Shown: positions 16,472-25,490, numbered from the stretch's first letter. The stretch is 54,948 bases of DNA from Pseudomonas shirazensis (GCF_014268785.2 NZ_JABWRD020000006.1:1-54948), one strand, 5' to 3'. The notes: a model not told the origin generated them from the letters alone. Made by a program: numbers and translations.

Positions 16472-17369
16472 CAGCGCGCCAGAGCAAGATCGCTGCTGCT
16501 GCCGTCGAACTGCCCACCAGTGGTGTCAACAAGCTCGCCGATGTCAGTTCGGCAGCGCCGGCCCCGCCCGGCAACAGGCTGAACTGACCAGCACTCAGCG
16601 CCAGCATCTGCACCAGAAAGCTGGGTATCCACGCCAGCTCCACCCCAAGCCCGCGAATCACCAGATACAGCACGCTGAAGCGCAGGCTCCAGTGCAGGCA
16701 CGTCAGGCTGAATACCAGCGCTAACGTGCGCTTTGGCAGCCGCCAGGTCTGCGCCAAAGCCTTGATGAAGCTCAGCAGCTTGCGCGCCCAGCGGCGCCGA
16801 CGTTTTTCGGCCATGCCGACCCTGCGCAGCAGGCGACCATTGAGCCGCATGATCTGCCGCCGATAGCGCAGCAACAGTACGATCAGCACCAAGGCTGCAC
16901 ACAGCATCATTGCGCTGCCCATGAGCATGCCTTGTTGGCTGCGGCCCAGGCTGTGGCTGAGCGCGTAGCCGGCAACGGCGAGCATGGCGCAGAAGAAAAA
17001 CAGCAGGTCGTTCAATTGATCGATAGCGAACACCGCGCCGCTGCGGGCCGCACCGATGCGCTCGCGCGCCAACAGCGCCATCAGCGCCAATGGCCCACCG
17101 CTACCGCCTGGGGTGGTGCAGATGGCAAACTCTGTAGCCATGATCACCCCAAGACTGCGCCAACGCCCCAATTGCGCACCTTGCTCACCTAGCAGCAGGC
17201 GCAGACGTGCCGCATTGATGATCCAGCACAGCAGGATCATCCCCAGCAGGGTCGCCATCAGGCTCGGGGAGAAGCTCTGCAGTCTGGGCAGCAGCTCGGC
17301 GCCGCCGAGCAATGCCGGCACCAGCAGGGCCAGCACCAGGGCCAGCCCAAGCCAGGCATAGCGCTTCAT
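16374..17369 (-). CDS. LPG synthase TM region-like (UPF0104) integral membrane protein
   Basis: The 331-aa protein has about eight hydrophobic segments and the family motif TPGGSGGPLALMALL near residue 86, with a second loop LLPGGAGAAE near 265. These glycine-rich loops mark the flippase-like membrane domain shared with lysylphosphatidylglycerol synthases; the cytosolic aminoacyl-transferase domain is absent. It is the third gene of a tight operon: its ATG overlaps the TGA of the deacetylase gene (ATGA). The context with a glycosyltransferase and a deacetylase suggests handling of a lipid-linked glycan (inference). Confidence 0.85.
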   Translation of the reverse strand: MKRYAWLGLALVLALLVPALLGGAELLPRLQSFSPSLMATLLGMILLCWIINAARLRLLLGEQGAQLGRWRSLGVIMATEFAICTTPGGSGGPLALMALLARERIGAARSGAVFAIDQLNDLLFFFCAMLAVAGYALSHSLGRSQQGMLMGSAMMLCAALVLIVLLLRYRRQIMRLNGRLLRRVGMAEKRRRRWARKLLSFIKALAQTWRLPKRTLALVFSLTCLHWSLRFSVLYLVIRGLGVELAWIPSFLVQMLALSAGQFSLLPGGAGAAELTSASLLTPLVGSSTAAAAILLWRAVTYYFYLLAGGPVFVCLLGRPLLQRWRRQQPD

Positions 17370-18130
17370 GCCGCGACCTGGCGGTCCAGCCAGGCTGACT
17401 TGGTCAGAGGCTCGCGGCCTTGTTCGATCAGTGTTTTCAAGGTTTGCAGCCAGTAATCGCGAGAGCTGCGATGGCGCATGTCAACTGGGTGCAGGCCCAG
17501 GCGCAAGGTTGGCGCACTTTGCCAGCGTTGCAGCTGCGAATTGCACAGTGCCCGCGACAAGCCCCGGCGCCAGGCGCTGCGGGCGCTCCAGACCAAGCCA
17601 GGTGCGTCTATCGCGGTGAATTCAGGTAGCCGATAGAGGTGCTGAGGCGTGCTGGTGTAGCGCAATGGCAACTGGCGCAGAGCCTGGCGGGTGCCCTCGC
17701 TCATCAGCCAGGCCGGGGCGACGAAGCCCGCCACCGGCCAGCCCTGGCTATTGAACAGCTGCAGGCCCGCTTGCAGGCGCTGCAACGCCTGAGCTTGTTC
17801 CAGCGCATAAAATTCACCCTCATGCGTATAGATCCTGCGCATGAAGAAGTCCCTCGGCGTGCGTGGCGTCGGCCCGAGGTCGGCGTGGTAATAGCCATGT
17901 AGCGCCAGCTCGTCGCCCTGCTGCAGGCGCCAATCTAGCAGACGGCAGAAGGTCGGCGAGCGCTCAAGGGCATTGCGCTGATGAAAGTCGGGCACCACCA
18001 GCCAGGTCATCGGCACGTTGCCCAGCTGGTCGACCGCCTCGACAAACGGCTGGTAGTCGGGCCAGGTCTCAGGCGCTACGTCGTGCAGCACCAGCATCAC
18101 GCTGCGCTGCTCGGTAGTCTGTTCAAGCAT
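17366..18130 (-). CDS. DUF2334-type polysaccharide deacetylase-like protein
   Basis: The 254-aa protein starts at MLEQTTEQRS, overlapping the end of the glycosyltransferase gene by 8 bp; the upstream extension to 18325 is out-of-frame coding of that gene. It has the NodB-like fold features VLHDVAPETW near the start (metal-binding Asp), DELALHGYYHAD (His motif), and a C-terminal LHPVDMRH. The family is predicted to remove acetyl groups from carbohydrates. It is the middle gene of a three-gene operon with overlaps on both sides, so translation is probably coupled. Confidence 0.85.
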   Translation of the reverse strand: MLEQTTEQRSVMLVLHDVAPETWPDYQPFVEAVDQLGNVPMTWLVVPDFHQRNALERSPTFCRLLDWRLQQGDELALHGYYHADLGPTPRTPRDFFMRRIYTHEGEFYALEQAQALQRLQAGLQLFNSQGWPVAGFVAPAWLMSEGTRQALRQLPLRYTSTPQHLYRLPEFTAIDAPGLVWSARSAWRRGLSRALCNSQLQRWQSAPTLRLGLHPVDMRHRSSRDYWLQTLKTLIEQGREPLTKSAWLDRQVAA

Positions 18131-19274
18131 GTGCACGCACCAGTGGCTGATGGCCGAGCACGGCTTGGTAGTGCTGCAGCAGGCCGTTGACCACGTTGTC
18201 CCAAGAGTAATGCTGCTCGACATGCCGGCGTGCCTGCTGGCCAAGCCGGCGCACGCCGTCCTCGAATACCTCGCGTACGGTGGCGGCCATGGCCTGGCCG
18301 TCGTTTGGCGGGCACAGCCGGCCACATTGCTCGGTGACTATTTCGCTGAACGCGCCGGCGCGCACTGCGACAACCGGGGTGGCACAGGCCATGGCTTCGA
18401 GAATGACCAGGCCAAAGGTTTCCTGATCACCGGCATGCACCAGCAGGTCGGCACTGGCCATCAGCCGCGCGACTTCTGGCAAGGGGCAGAAGTGATTGAT
18501 CACGCTGACGTTGGCAGGCACGTTGCTGGGCATGGCCGAACCCACCAGCAGCAGGTGATAGTGAGGGCCGAGGTGACGCATGCAATCGAGCAATACCGGC
18601 AGGTTCTTCTCGCGCGAGCCGCGCCCGGCAAACACCAGCAGGCGGGTAGTGTCGGGGATCCCCAGTTCAGCCCGCAGGCGGTTGTCGCGCTGCTCCGGGT
18701 TGAACGTGCTCAGATCTACGCCCAGCCGCTGCACATGCACGTCGCGCACGCCCAGCCGACGCAGTTTGTCGGCCATCACCTGGCTTGGCGCCAGGACCCG
18801 GTCGAAGTTGCCATAGAGCTTGCTGACGTAGGCCTCGACGTTGGGCGTGAACCAGTTGCCCATGCGATTGCCCACCAGCAGCGGCAGGTCGGAGTGATAG
18901 AAGCCGATTACCGGCACATCCAGCTTGCGCCGCGCTTCCAGCGCTGCCCAGGCAGTCAGATACGGGTCGCCGACTTCGATCAGATCAGGCTGCAGCTCGC
19001 GCAACACCTTGCACCACGGCGCCAGGCGGACCGGGAAGCGATAGCCCTTGCCGAACGGCAGTGGCGGGGACGGCACCCGGTAGACGCCATCGGCGTGGCT
19101 GGCGCTGGCGCCAGGGATCAGCAGGCTGTGGTGAACGCCAGTCATGGCGTCGAGACGGCGGTGTTTGGCATCAAGATAGGTACGCACGCCACCACTGGCG
19201 GGTGCGTAGAACATGGTGATGTCGGCAATGTGCACGATCAGCATCCCTCCGGGGATCGACTTCAGGTCTGTCAT
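18123..19274 (-). CDS. GT4-family glycosyltransferase
   Basis: The 383-aa protein has a two-domain GT-B fold. The N-terminus has HIADITMFYAPASGGVRTYL (glycine-rich acceptor-side loop). The C-terminal donor-binding domain has VFAGRGSREKNLPVLL and the EX7E motif in DQETFGLVILEAMACATPVV. Starts at 19286 (TTG) and at the inner ATG of MLIVHIAD are possible, but ATG at 19274 (MTDLKSIPGG) is the best compromise; no strong ribosome site is visible. First gene of the operon with the deacetylase and the flippase-like protein; the substrate is unknown. Confidence 0.85.
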   Translation of the reverse strand: MTDLKSIPGGMLIVHIADITMFYAPASGGVRTYLDAKHRRLDAMTGVHHSLLIPGASASHADGVYRVPSPPLPFGKGYRFPVRLAPWCKVLRELQPDLIEVGDPYLTAWAALEARRKLDVPVIGFYHSDLPLLVGNRMGNWFTPNVEAYVSKLYGNFDRVLAPSQVMADKLRRLGVRDVHVQRLGVDLSTFNPEQRDNRLRAELGIPDTTRLLVFAGRGSREKNLPVLLDCMRHLGPHYHLLLVGSAMPSNVPANVSVINHFCPLPEVARLMASADLLVHAGDQETFGLVILEAMACATPVVAVRAGAFSEIVTEQCGRLCPPNDGQAMAATVREVFEDGVRRLGQQARRHVEQHYSWDNVVNGLLQHYQAVLGHQPLVRAHA

Positions 19275-19442
19275 GCGCGGTAACAAAGCGGCGATGACAT
19301 GCCTAGAGGTGGACCTTCAGGAAGAATAGTTTGTTCGATCGAGGTTGGCTCGGGCGCGCATCGGCATTATTGCCGGCGAGCCCGTGGCCAAGGCTCCCGC
19401 CGCCAGTATCGACATGGCGGCAGGGAGGGTTGCACCCAGAGG

Positions 19443-21317
19443 TCAGATGCGGAAGCTGCCCACCAGCTGTTTCAAGCGGCTGGCTTGCTGCTCCAGATCC
19501 GAGCAGGCGCGCAGAGTAGCCTGCAGGTTTTCCACACCTTCCTGGTTAAGCATGTTGATTTCGCTGATGTCCATGTTGATCGAATCGACCACCGCCGTCT
19601 GCTCCTCGGTTGCCGTGGCCACCGACTGGTTCATGCCGTCGATCTCGCCGATGCGCACAGTCACGCTTTCCAGGCGCTCCCCGGCCTGGTTGGCAATCTG
19701 CACACTGTCCTGGCTGTGACGCTGGCTCTGGCCCATGGTCTCGACCGACTCCCGGGCGCCGACCTGCAGCTCTTCGATCATGCCCTGAACTTGCTGCGCT
19801 GACTCCTGGGTGCGGTGGGCGAGGTTGCGCACCTCATCGGCGACGACGGCAAAGCCGCGGCCGGCTTCGCCCGCGCGGGCAGCCTCGATGGCGGCGTTGA
19901 GCGCGAGCAGGTTGGTCTGTTGCGAGATGCTGGTGATGACTTCGAGGATCTGGCCGATGTTGACGGTCTTGCTGTTCAGCGTTTCGATCTGCGCGCTGGA
20001 GCCAACGATCAACTCCGACAGGCGGTTCATCGCGGCAATGTTGCGGTCGACCACCTGCTGACCTTCTTCGGCAAGATGCCGCGCCGAGGTCGCGTGCTGC
20101 GACGCCTGGGCAGCATTGCCGGCGATTTCCTGGGCGGCAGCGCCCAGCTCGTTGATGGCGGCGGCAACGCTGTTGGTGCGGTTGGACTGCTCGTCGGAGT
20201 TGGTCATCGACGAGTTGGAGGCGCTGATCACCCGCAATGCCACTTCGTTGACCTGTTCCGTCGCCGAGGACACCTCGCGGATCGAGCTGTGAATACGTTC
20301 GACAAAGCGGTTAAAGGCGCTGCCGAGTACGCCGAATTCATCCTGGCTGTGAATGGTCAGGCGCTTGGTCAGGTCACCTTCGCCCTGGGCAATGTCTTCC
20401 ATGGCGCGGGTCATGGTGTGCAGTGGCTGCAGCAGCACCCGAATCAGCAGGCCGAGCAGGGCAATGATGATCACAACCGCGACGACCGTGGCGATCACCG
20501 CCGAGGTGCGGAAGGTGCTGAGCATGGCGAAGGCTTTGTCTTTGTCGACCGACAAGCCGATGTACCAGTTGGCCGCAGGCAGGCCTTTGATTGGGGTGAA
20601 GGTGATCAGGCGGTCCTTGCCGTCAGCGCTGACTTCGGTCAGTTCACCGGAAAGCCGTGGTGTGTTCTGCGGAAACAGATCCGACAGCGGCTTCATGACC
20701 AGGTCTTTGTCCGGATGAACCAGAATCTTGCCTTGGTCGTTGACCAGGAAGGCGTAACCCATGCCGCCGAAGTTCAGCGAGTTGATGATCTCGACCAGGC
20801 CATCGAGCGCCAAGTCGCCGCCAACCACGCCGACGCTGGTCGAAACCTTGCTGATGATGCCGATGACCATCTTCTGGGTGGCCATGTCGATGTACGGCTC
20901 GGTCAGGATCGCTCCGTTAGCAGCCATGCCATCCTTGTACCAGGGCCGCACACGCGGATCGTACCCAGCCGGCATCGGCGAGTCGGGACGCACGCTGAAA
21001 CCGCCATCGACCTTGCCCACATAGACTGTGAGGAAGCTTGAGATCAGGGCATTCTGGCCGAGCAAGGTCTCTGCGTCGGCGGGCGCCTGGGCGATGTTCT
21101 GCGCGAGGTTCTCTACCAGCTTGATCCGGCCATCGAATAGATTGCGCACGTTGGTCGAGGTCGATGCGCCCATCTCTGTCAGATAGTTTTCCAGATCCTG
21201 GCGAATCGCATTACGCTGCAGGTAATCGTTGTAAAGGGTGAACAAGCTGAACGCGAGTATCACGATAAGCGATGCGGCAATAAGGATCTTGTGGCTGAAA
21301 CGAAGGCTTTTGTTCAT
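19443..21317 (-). CDS. mcpG: Methyl-accepting chemotaxis protein, dCache amino-acid-type sensor
   Basis: The 624-aa receptor has TM1 at ~9-30, a periplasmic double-Cache domain, TM2 at ~270-296, HAMP, and a cytoplasmic signalling domain with the conserved hairpin tip EVITSISQQTNLLALNAAIEAARAGE. The sensor carries the amino-acid-binding signature YDPRVRPWYK (R122, R124, W126, Y127), TEPYID and GVVGGD. This places it with PctA/B/C and McpG receptors for amino acids and GABA. The McpG name rests on gene order and is tentative. The start is MNKSLRFSHK; the frame extends to 21380. A sigma-28-like promoter lies about 120 bp upstream. Confidence 0.85.
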   Translation of the reverse strand: MNKSLRFSHKILIAASLIVILAFSLFTLYNDYLQRNAIRQDLENYLTEMGASTSTNVRNLFDGRIKLVENLAQNIAQAPADAETLLGQNALISSFLTVYVGKVDGGFSVRPDSPMPAGYDPRVRPWYKDGMAANGAILTEPYIDMATQKMVIGIISKVSTSVGVVGGDLALDGLVEIINSLNFGGMGYAFLVNDQGKILVHPDKDLVMKPLSDLFPQNTPRLSGELTEVSADGKDRLITFTPIKGLPAANWYIGLSVDKDKAFAMLSTFRTSAVIATVVAVVIIIALLGLLIRVLLQPLHTMTRAMEDIAQGEGDLTKRLTIHSQDEFGVLGSAFNRFVERIHSSIREVSSATEQVNEVALRVISASNSSMTNSDEQSNRTNSVAAAINELGAAAQEIAGNAAQASQHATSARHLAEEGQQVVDRNIAAMNRLSELIVGSSAQIETLNSKTVNIGQILEVITSISQQTNLLALNAAIEAARAGEAGRGFAVVADEVRNLAHRTQESAQQVQGMIEELQVGARESVETMGQSQRHSQDSVQIANQAGERLESVTVRIGEIDGMNQSVATATEEQTAVVDSINMDISEINMLNQEGVENLQATLRACSDLEQQASRLKQLVGSFRI

Positions 21318-21438
21318 GGCGTGATCGGTTCCGCTAAGGTGATATCGGGTCGTTCGCACAAAGCGCTGAAAACAGTGCAACTAGTCCCGCAAGTCACTTT
21401 GGGGATGTTCCTGTCTTTAAGGCAATTATCACCACGAC

Positions 21439-21466
21439 ATATCGGCCGTTATCCGGCAAAGCTTGA
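21439..21466 (-). promoter_or_regulatory. Candidate sigma-28 (FliA) promoter of the chemoreceptor gene
   Basis: On the minus strand TCAAGCTT is followed after 12 bases by GCCGATAT. The known FliA consensus is TAAAGTTT-N11-GCCGATAA, with TCAAG common in pseudomonads. It points at the chemoreceptor gene, whose start is about 120 bp away. Confidence 0.6.
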
Positions 21467-21483
21467 GGAGAGGATGAAACAAC

Positions 21484-22959
21484 ATGTCAGATTCTTCGCA
21501 AATCGTTGTAGGGGCGGGAGCTGACGGCCAGCCTGTCAGCCAGGCCATACGCCTGGCCAACCGCCACGGTCTGGTGGCCGGTGCCACCGGTACAGGCAAG
21601 ACCGTGACCCTGCAGCGCCTGGCAGAGGTCTTCAGTGACGCGGGCGTGGCCGTATTCGCTGCCGACGTGAAGGGCGACCTGTGCGGCCTCGGTGCCGCCG
21701 CGACGCCGCAGGGCAAGGTTGCCGAGCGCATTGCCGGGATGCCATGGCTGGGGCACAGCCCGAAGGCGTATCCGGTGACCCTGTGGGATATTGCCGGCAA
21801 GTCTGGCCATCCGCTGCGTACCACCCTCAGTGAAATGGGTCCCCTGCTGCTGGGCAACCTGCTGGAGCTGACCGACAGCCAACAGGCTGCCTTGTACGCA
21901 GCGTTCAAGGTGGCAGATCGGGATGGTTTGCTACTGCTCGATCTGAAAGACCTCAAAGCCCTGCTCAATCACCTCAAGGACAATCCGCAGGTGCTTGGTG
22001 ACGACAGTGCGCTGATGACCAGCAGCTCCACCCAGGCGTTGTTACGGCGCCTGGCGACCCTCGAGCAGCAGGGCGCCGAGGCACTGTTCGGCGAGCCGGC
22101 CTTGCAGCTTGAAGACCTGCTGCAGCCGACGGCTGATGGCCGTGGGCGCATTCATCTACTCGACGCCAGCCGCTTGGTGCATGAAGCGCCCAAGGTCTAC
22201 GCGACCTTCCTGCTGTGGCTGCTGGCTGAGCTGTTCGAGCAGTTGCCCGAGCGCGGGGATGCGGAAAAACCACTGCTGGCGCTGTTCTTCGACGAGGCGC
22301 ACTTGCTGTTCAATGGCACACCCAAGGCGCTGCAGGATCGCTTGGAGCAGGTGGTGAGGCTGATTCGCTCGAAAGGCGTTGGGGTGTATTTTGTCACCCA
22401 GTCGCCCGCGGACCTGCCTGATGCAGTGCTGGCCCAGCTCGGCTTGCGTATTCAGCATGGCCTGCGGGCATTCACCGCCAAGGAGCAGAAGTCGTTGAAG
22501 GCGGTTGCCGATGGCTTTCGACCGAATCCCGCTTTTTCCACCCTTGGCGTGCTCACTGAGTTGGGCATAGGCGAGGCGCTGGTAGGCACCTTGGAGGACA
22601 AGGGCACGCCGGCGATGGTCCAGCGCGTGCTGGTCGCCCCACCACAGTCGCGGATCGGGCCGTTGAGCAGTGCCGAGCGCGATGCATTGCTCGCAGCCTC
22701 CAGCCTGCGGGGCCGTTACGACCAGCCGATTGACCGTGAGTCTGCCTATGAAATGCTCACCCAGCGTAAAGGTGAGCCGGCCGAGCCGGTGCCGCAGGCC
22801 AAGCCTGAGCAGGACAGCTTCGCCGATAAGGCAGGGGAGTTTTTGCAAGGTGCGGCGGGGCAGGCGATCAAGTCGGCAGTGCGCCAGGCGGCCAACCAGC
22901 TAGGCCGGCAGCTGATGCGTGGGCTGATGGGCTCGTTGCTGGGCAACAAGCGGCGTTGA
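21484..22959 (+). CDS. HerA-like ATPase (DUF853 / YjgR family)
   Basis: The 491-aa protein is a FtsK/HerA-superfamily ATPase. Walker A is GATGTGKT at residues 33-40, and Walker B is LLALFFDEAHLLF near residue 265, followed by the sensor region GVYFVTQSPADLPD. The C-terminal tail (GEFLQGAAGQAIKSAV to GRQLMRGLMGSLLGNK) is helical and basic. The biological role of this widespread family is not established; HerA relatives translocate DNA. GAGGAGAGG lies upstream of the ATG. It is divergent from the chemoreceptor gene and is ended by the terminator at 22985. Confidence 0.9.
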   Translation: MSDSSQIVVGAGADGQPVSQAIRLANRHGLVAGATGTGKTVTLQRLAEVFSDAGVAVFAADVKGDLCGLGAAATPQGKVAERIAGMPWLGHSPKAYPVTLWDIAGKSGHPLRTTLSEMGPLLLGNLLELTDSQQAALYAAFKVADRDGLLLLDLKDLKALLNHLKDNPQVLGDDSALMTSSSTQALLRRLATLEQQGAEALFGEPALQLEDLLQPTADGRGRIHLLDASRLVHEAPKVYATFLLWLLAELFEQLPERGDAEKPLLALFFDEAHLLFNGTPKALQDRLEQVVRLIRSKGVGVYFVTQSPADLPDAVLAQLGLRIQHGLRAFTAKEQKSLKAVADGFRPNPAFSTLGVLTELGIGEALVGTLEDKGTPAMVQRVLVAPPQSRIGPLSSAERDALLAASSLRGRYDQPIDRESAYEMLTQRKGEPAEPVPQAKPEQDSFADKAGEFLQGAAGQAIKSAVRQAANQLGRQLMRGLMGSLLGNKRR

Positions 22960-22984
22960 TCCTCGCTTGCGGTCGGCAACAACG

Positions 22985-23011
22985 AAAAAGGCGCCCCGCA
23001 GGCGCCTTTTT
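22985..23011. terminator. Bidirectional terminator between the HerA-like and PiT genes
   Basis: The stem AAAAAGGCGC(C)/GGCGCCTTTTT, with an A-run on one side and a T-run on the other, lies between two convergent genes. Confidence 0.9.
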
Positions 23012-23030
23012 CAGATCATCACAATGTGCT

Positions 23031-24503
23031 TCAGCTGATCGCCTTGGTGGCCAGCCAGAACAGCCCGGCAGCCAGACCGACCGTTGCCGGCAGGGTCAGT
23101 ACCCACGCCAGCAGGATGGTCTTGACGGTGCCGCCTTGCAGGCCGCTCTTGTTGGCGACCATGGTCCCGGCTACGCCCGAAGACAATACATGGGTGGTCG
23201 ATACCGGCAGGCTGAACACGTTGGCCATGCCGATCGCACAGGCCGCGGTGATCTGCGCCGACATGCCCTGGGCATAGGTCATGCCCTGCTTGCCGATCTT
23301 CTCGCCGACGGTCAGTACCACGCGCTTCCAGCCGACCATGGTGCCCAGGCCCAAGGCCAGCGCAACCGCGACGATCACCCAGAACGGTGCATATTCGGTG
23401 GTTGCGGTGAGGTCTTTGCGCAGTTTTTCCAGGTCGGACTTCTCACGCGGCTCAAGGCCCGGCAGCTTGCCGACCTTTTTCGCGGTGTCGTCCAGGCACA
23501 GCAGGTAGCGGCGCACTTCGACGCGCTGCTCGGCGCCCAGCGCGCGGTAGTCGGTCACGCCTTGCAGCGACGATTGCAGCGCGGCAATGGTCGGTTCGGT
23601 TTGCTGCGGGTTGCAGCTGAACTTCTCCGGCAGATCGCCCGCCTGGGCTTTGCCCAGGGCCAGGAACTCGCCCAGCATCGCTTCATTGCGCTGGTAGAAC
23701 TGGCTCAGGTGCAGGGTTGCATCACGGGTGCGTTCGATCTGGTAGGTGGTGCTGTTCAGGTCGAGTACGAACTTGTCCGGGACGATGCCGATCAGCACCA
23801 GCATGATCAGGCCGATGCCTTTCTGGCCGTCGTTGGAGCCGTGCACAAAGCTCACGCCCATGGCCGAGATCACCAGCACCAGGCGGTTCCAGAACGGTGG
23901 ATGCTTCTTGTCGTCGAGCTTGCGGCGCTGCTCCGGCGTCTTGTGCATCTTCGACAGCGGGCGCCACCACTTCAGACCCAGCAGAACCAGCGCCGCCACG
24001 GCAAAGCCGGCCAGTGGCGAGAGCACCAGCGACATACCGATGTCGATTGCCTTCTGCCAGTTGACGCCATCACCCAGGGGGATGTCGCTGATCAGCGCAT
24101 TGGCCAGGCCGACACCGAGGATCGAGCCGATCAGGGTGTGCGAACTCGAGGCCGGGATACCGAAGTACCAGGTGCCCAGATTCCAGGCGATGGCCGCAGC
24201 CAGCAACGAGAAGACCATGGCCAGGCCGTGACCGGTGTTCACATTGATCAGCAGTTCCACCGGCAACAGATGGACGATGGCATAGGCCACGCCAACGCCG
24301 CCAAGCAGCACGCCGAGGAAGTTGAACACGCCGGAGAAGAACACGGCGAGGTGCGGGGGCATGGCTTTGGTATAGATGACAGTGGCTACCGCGTTGGCGG
24401 TGTCATGAAAGCCATTGATGAACTCGAATGCGAGTACAAAGGTGAGCGCGAGCACCAGGCTCACTACTACCCAGGCATCCAATCCGCTGAATAAATCGAT
24501 CAT
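23031..24503 (-). CDS. pitA: Inorganic phosphate transporter, PiT family
   Basis: The 490-aa membrane protein imports metal-phosphate complexes using the proton gradient. It has the two PiT repeat signatures, FINGFHDTANAVATVIY near residue 29 and FVHGSNDGQKGIG in the middle, about ten hydrophobic segments, and a long hydrophilic loop between the two halves (roughly residues 260-385). The start MIDLFSGLDAW is used; the frame reaches 24566. No clear Shine-Dalgarno is seen: the ATG is 3 bases after an 11-bp inverted repeat arm, so translation or transcription may be regulated there. Confidence 0.95.
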   Translation of the reverse strand: MIDLFSGLDAWVVVSLVLALTFVLAFEFINGFHDTANAVATVIYTKAMPPHLAVFFSGVFNFLGVLLGGVGVAYAIVHLLPVELLINVNTGHGLAMVFSLLAAAIAWNLGTWYFGIPASSSHTLIGSILGVGLANALISDIPLGDGVNWQKAIDIGMSLVLSPLAGFAVAALVLLGLKWWRPLSKMHKTPEQRRKLDDKKHPPFWNRLVLVISAMGVSFVHGSNDGQKGIGLIMLVLIGIVPDKFVLDLNSTTYQIERTRDATLHLSQFYQRNEAMLGEFLALGKAQAGDLPEKFSCNPQQTEPTIAALQSSLQGVTDYRALGAEQRVEVRRYLLCLDDTAKKVGKLPGLEPREKSDLEKLRKDLTATTEYAPFWVIVAVALALGLGTMVGWKRVVLTVGEKIGKQGMTYAQGMSAQITAACAIGMANVFSLPVSTTHVLSSGVAGTMVANKSGLQGGTVKTILLAWVLTLPATVGLAAGLFWLATKAIS

Positions 24504-24506
24504 GAA

Positions 24507-24550
24507 GGTTTTCTGGCGGTCGTAGGGGGGCCGGATTATGCCAGAAAACC
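24507..24550. repeat. 11-bp inverted repeat at the pitA start
   Basis: GGTTTTCTGGC (24507-24517) and GCCAGAAAACC (24540-24550) are perfectly complementary with a 22-nt spacer. The spacer holds CATAAT on the minus strand, a possible -10. It could be a two-arm operator, or a 5'UTR hairpin beside the start codon if transcription begins further upstream. Confidence 0.6.
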
Positions 24551-24802
24551 ATGGCAGCAGATGCACCCCCGGCAGACCGATGGCAGCAAAAAAAGCCCGG
24601 TACGGTTACCAGTGCGCTACACAGGGATGGATATTTTTCGGCGTAAATTCCGGCAAGTGCTTTAAACGCCGGCGAATTTACGCAAAGCGCGTACCGTCAC
24701 GTTCATTCAAACGTCTGTATGAAATTTGTGTAATTCCATTTCATGGGCAGTTAGGACGCAGCCTTGGCGCTACTCGACACAGTCAATGCCTGGCCTGAAT
24801 GC
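24551..24802. other. Intergenic region between pitA and the 66-aa gene
   Basis: No gene is supported. It contains a long imperfect hairpin: GCGTAAATTC (24641-24650) pairs with GAATTTACGC (24674-24683), and inside it CCGGC pairs with GCCGG. No T-run follows on either strand, so it is not a simple terminator. A shorter stem, GGCCTGA/TCAGGCC (24792-24809), overlaps the stop codon of the 66-aa gene. Confidence 0.5.
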
Positions 24803-25003
24803 TCAGGCCTCGTCGCCGCGCAGCTCCTTTTCAATCTTTTCCAGTTCCTGGGCGAATACCTGGTCCTGAACAGTTGCGCGTTTGCGCCATGGTTTGCGCT
24901 CGGGTTCGGATTGAGCGGCGTAGGTGGTGACTTCACCACCGTACACATCCTTGAAGCGTTCGGCCTGGCGCTCGAGCTCGGCGCGCAGTTCATCTTTCGT
25001 CAC
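24803..25003 (-). CDS. Small conserved hypothetical protein, 66 aa
   Basis: Starts at a GTG (MTKDELRAELERQ) 8 bases after AGG; the frame open to 25069 upstream has no ribosome site. The protein is charged and mostly helical, with an N-terminal amphipathic helix and a C-terminal helix DQVFAQELEKIEKELRGDEA. No signal peptide or recognised domain. Function unknown. Confidence 0.65.
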   Translation of the reverse strand: MTKDELRAELERQAERFKDVYGGEVTTYAAQSEPERKPWRKRATVQDQVFAQELEKIEKELRGDEA

Positions 25004-25365
25004 AGTAAATACCTGACTAGTTAGAGTAAGGACTCCGGCTTCGGCATGCAGTGTCGGGCATGCGGCCACGCAACCAGAGCGAGTGTGCTGTCGCAGCGAC
25101 AGGGTTCAAGCAAGCAAGGGCATCAGAGCATGCGATGTATCAAGGCTATATAGGGAGGCGGGGAGCCGACTATCGCCGATCTGGCATGCTCGAGCAGTGA
25201 TTCAGGTTGTTCAATTGTAGCAACCGGCTGAAGTTTGATCATCGGTCTTTACTGATAGTGAAGCAAGACTTTGACGATGAGCAAGTAGCAGGTGATTTCA
25301 TCATTTGTACTGCAAGAACTTGGAGTGGAGAGAAACGATTAAGTTCGTATTGCAGCACAGGAGGA
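25004..25365. other. Intergenic stretch without a supported gene
   Basis: This region is lower in GC than its neighbours. A 72-codon open frame at 25207 has no ribosome site and no family resemblance. No terminator, repeat or RNA could be supported here apart from the candidate small RNA that begins at its right end. Confidence 0.4.
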
Positions 25366-25455
25366 ATAATAAACGGCCCCGCGTCAGCGAGGCCGTGCCT
25401 GGGGACTTCTACGGTGGGTACCTGACCAGTCTCTCCAAAGAAGCCACATGTGGCA
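25366..25455 (-). ncRNA. Candidate small RNA divergent from pcaR
   Basis: On the minus strand a promoter-like pair, TTGACC (25484-25489) with TACCTT 17 bases or TATACC 15 bases downstream, is followed by a 12-bp palindrome GCCACATGTGGC at the predicted 5' end. It ends about 90 nt later with a 10-bp stem-loop (25373-25396, one G-U pair) and TTTATTATT. No reading frame fits. The PcaR box pair sits directly upstream of its -35. Promoter, RNA and terminator are all predictions from sequence. Confidence 0.4.
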
Positions 25456-25490
25456 GGGGAAAGGTATAAGCAAAAGTGTCAGCGGTCAAT

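Noticed and set aside
22956..24494. 512-codon plus-strand frame opposite pitA
   Set aside because: Antisense to an intact PiT transporter and crosses the terminator at 22985.
25207..25425. 72-codon plus-strand frame before pcaR
   Set aside because: No ribosome binding site, no family resemblance, and it overlaps the candidate RNA terminator.
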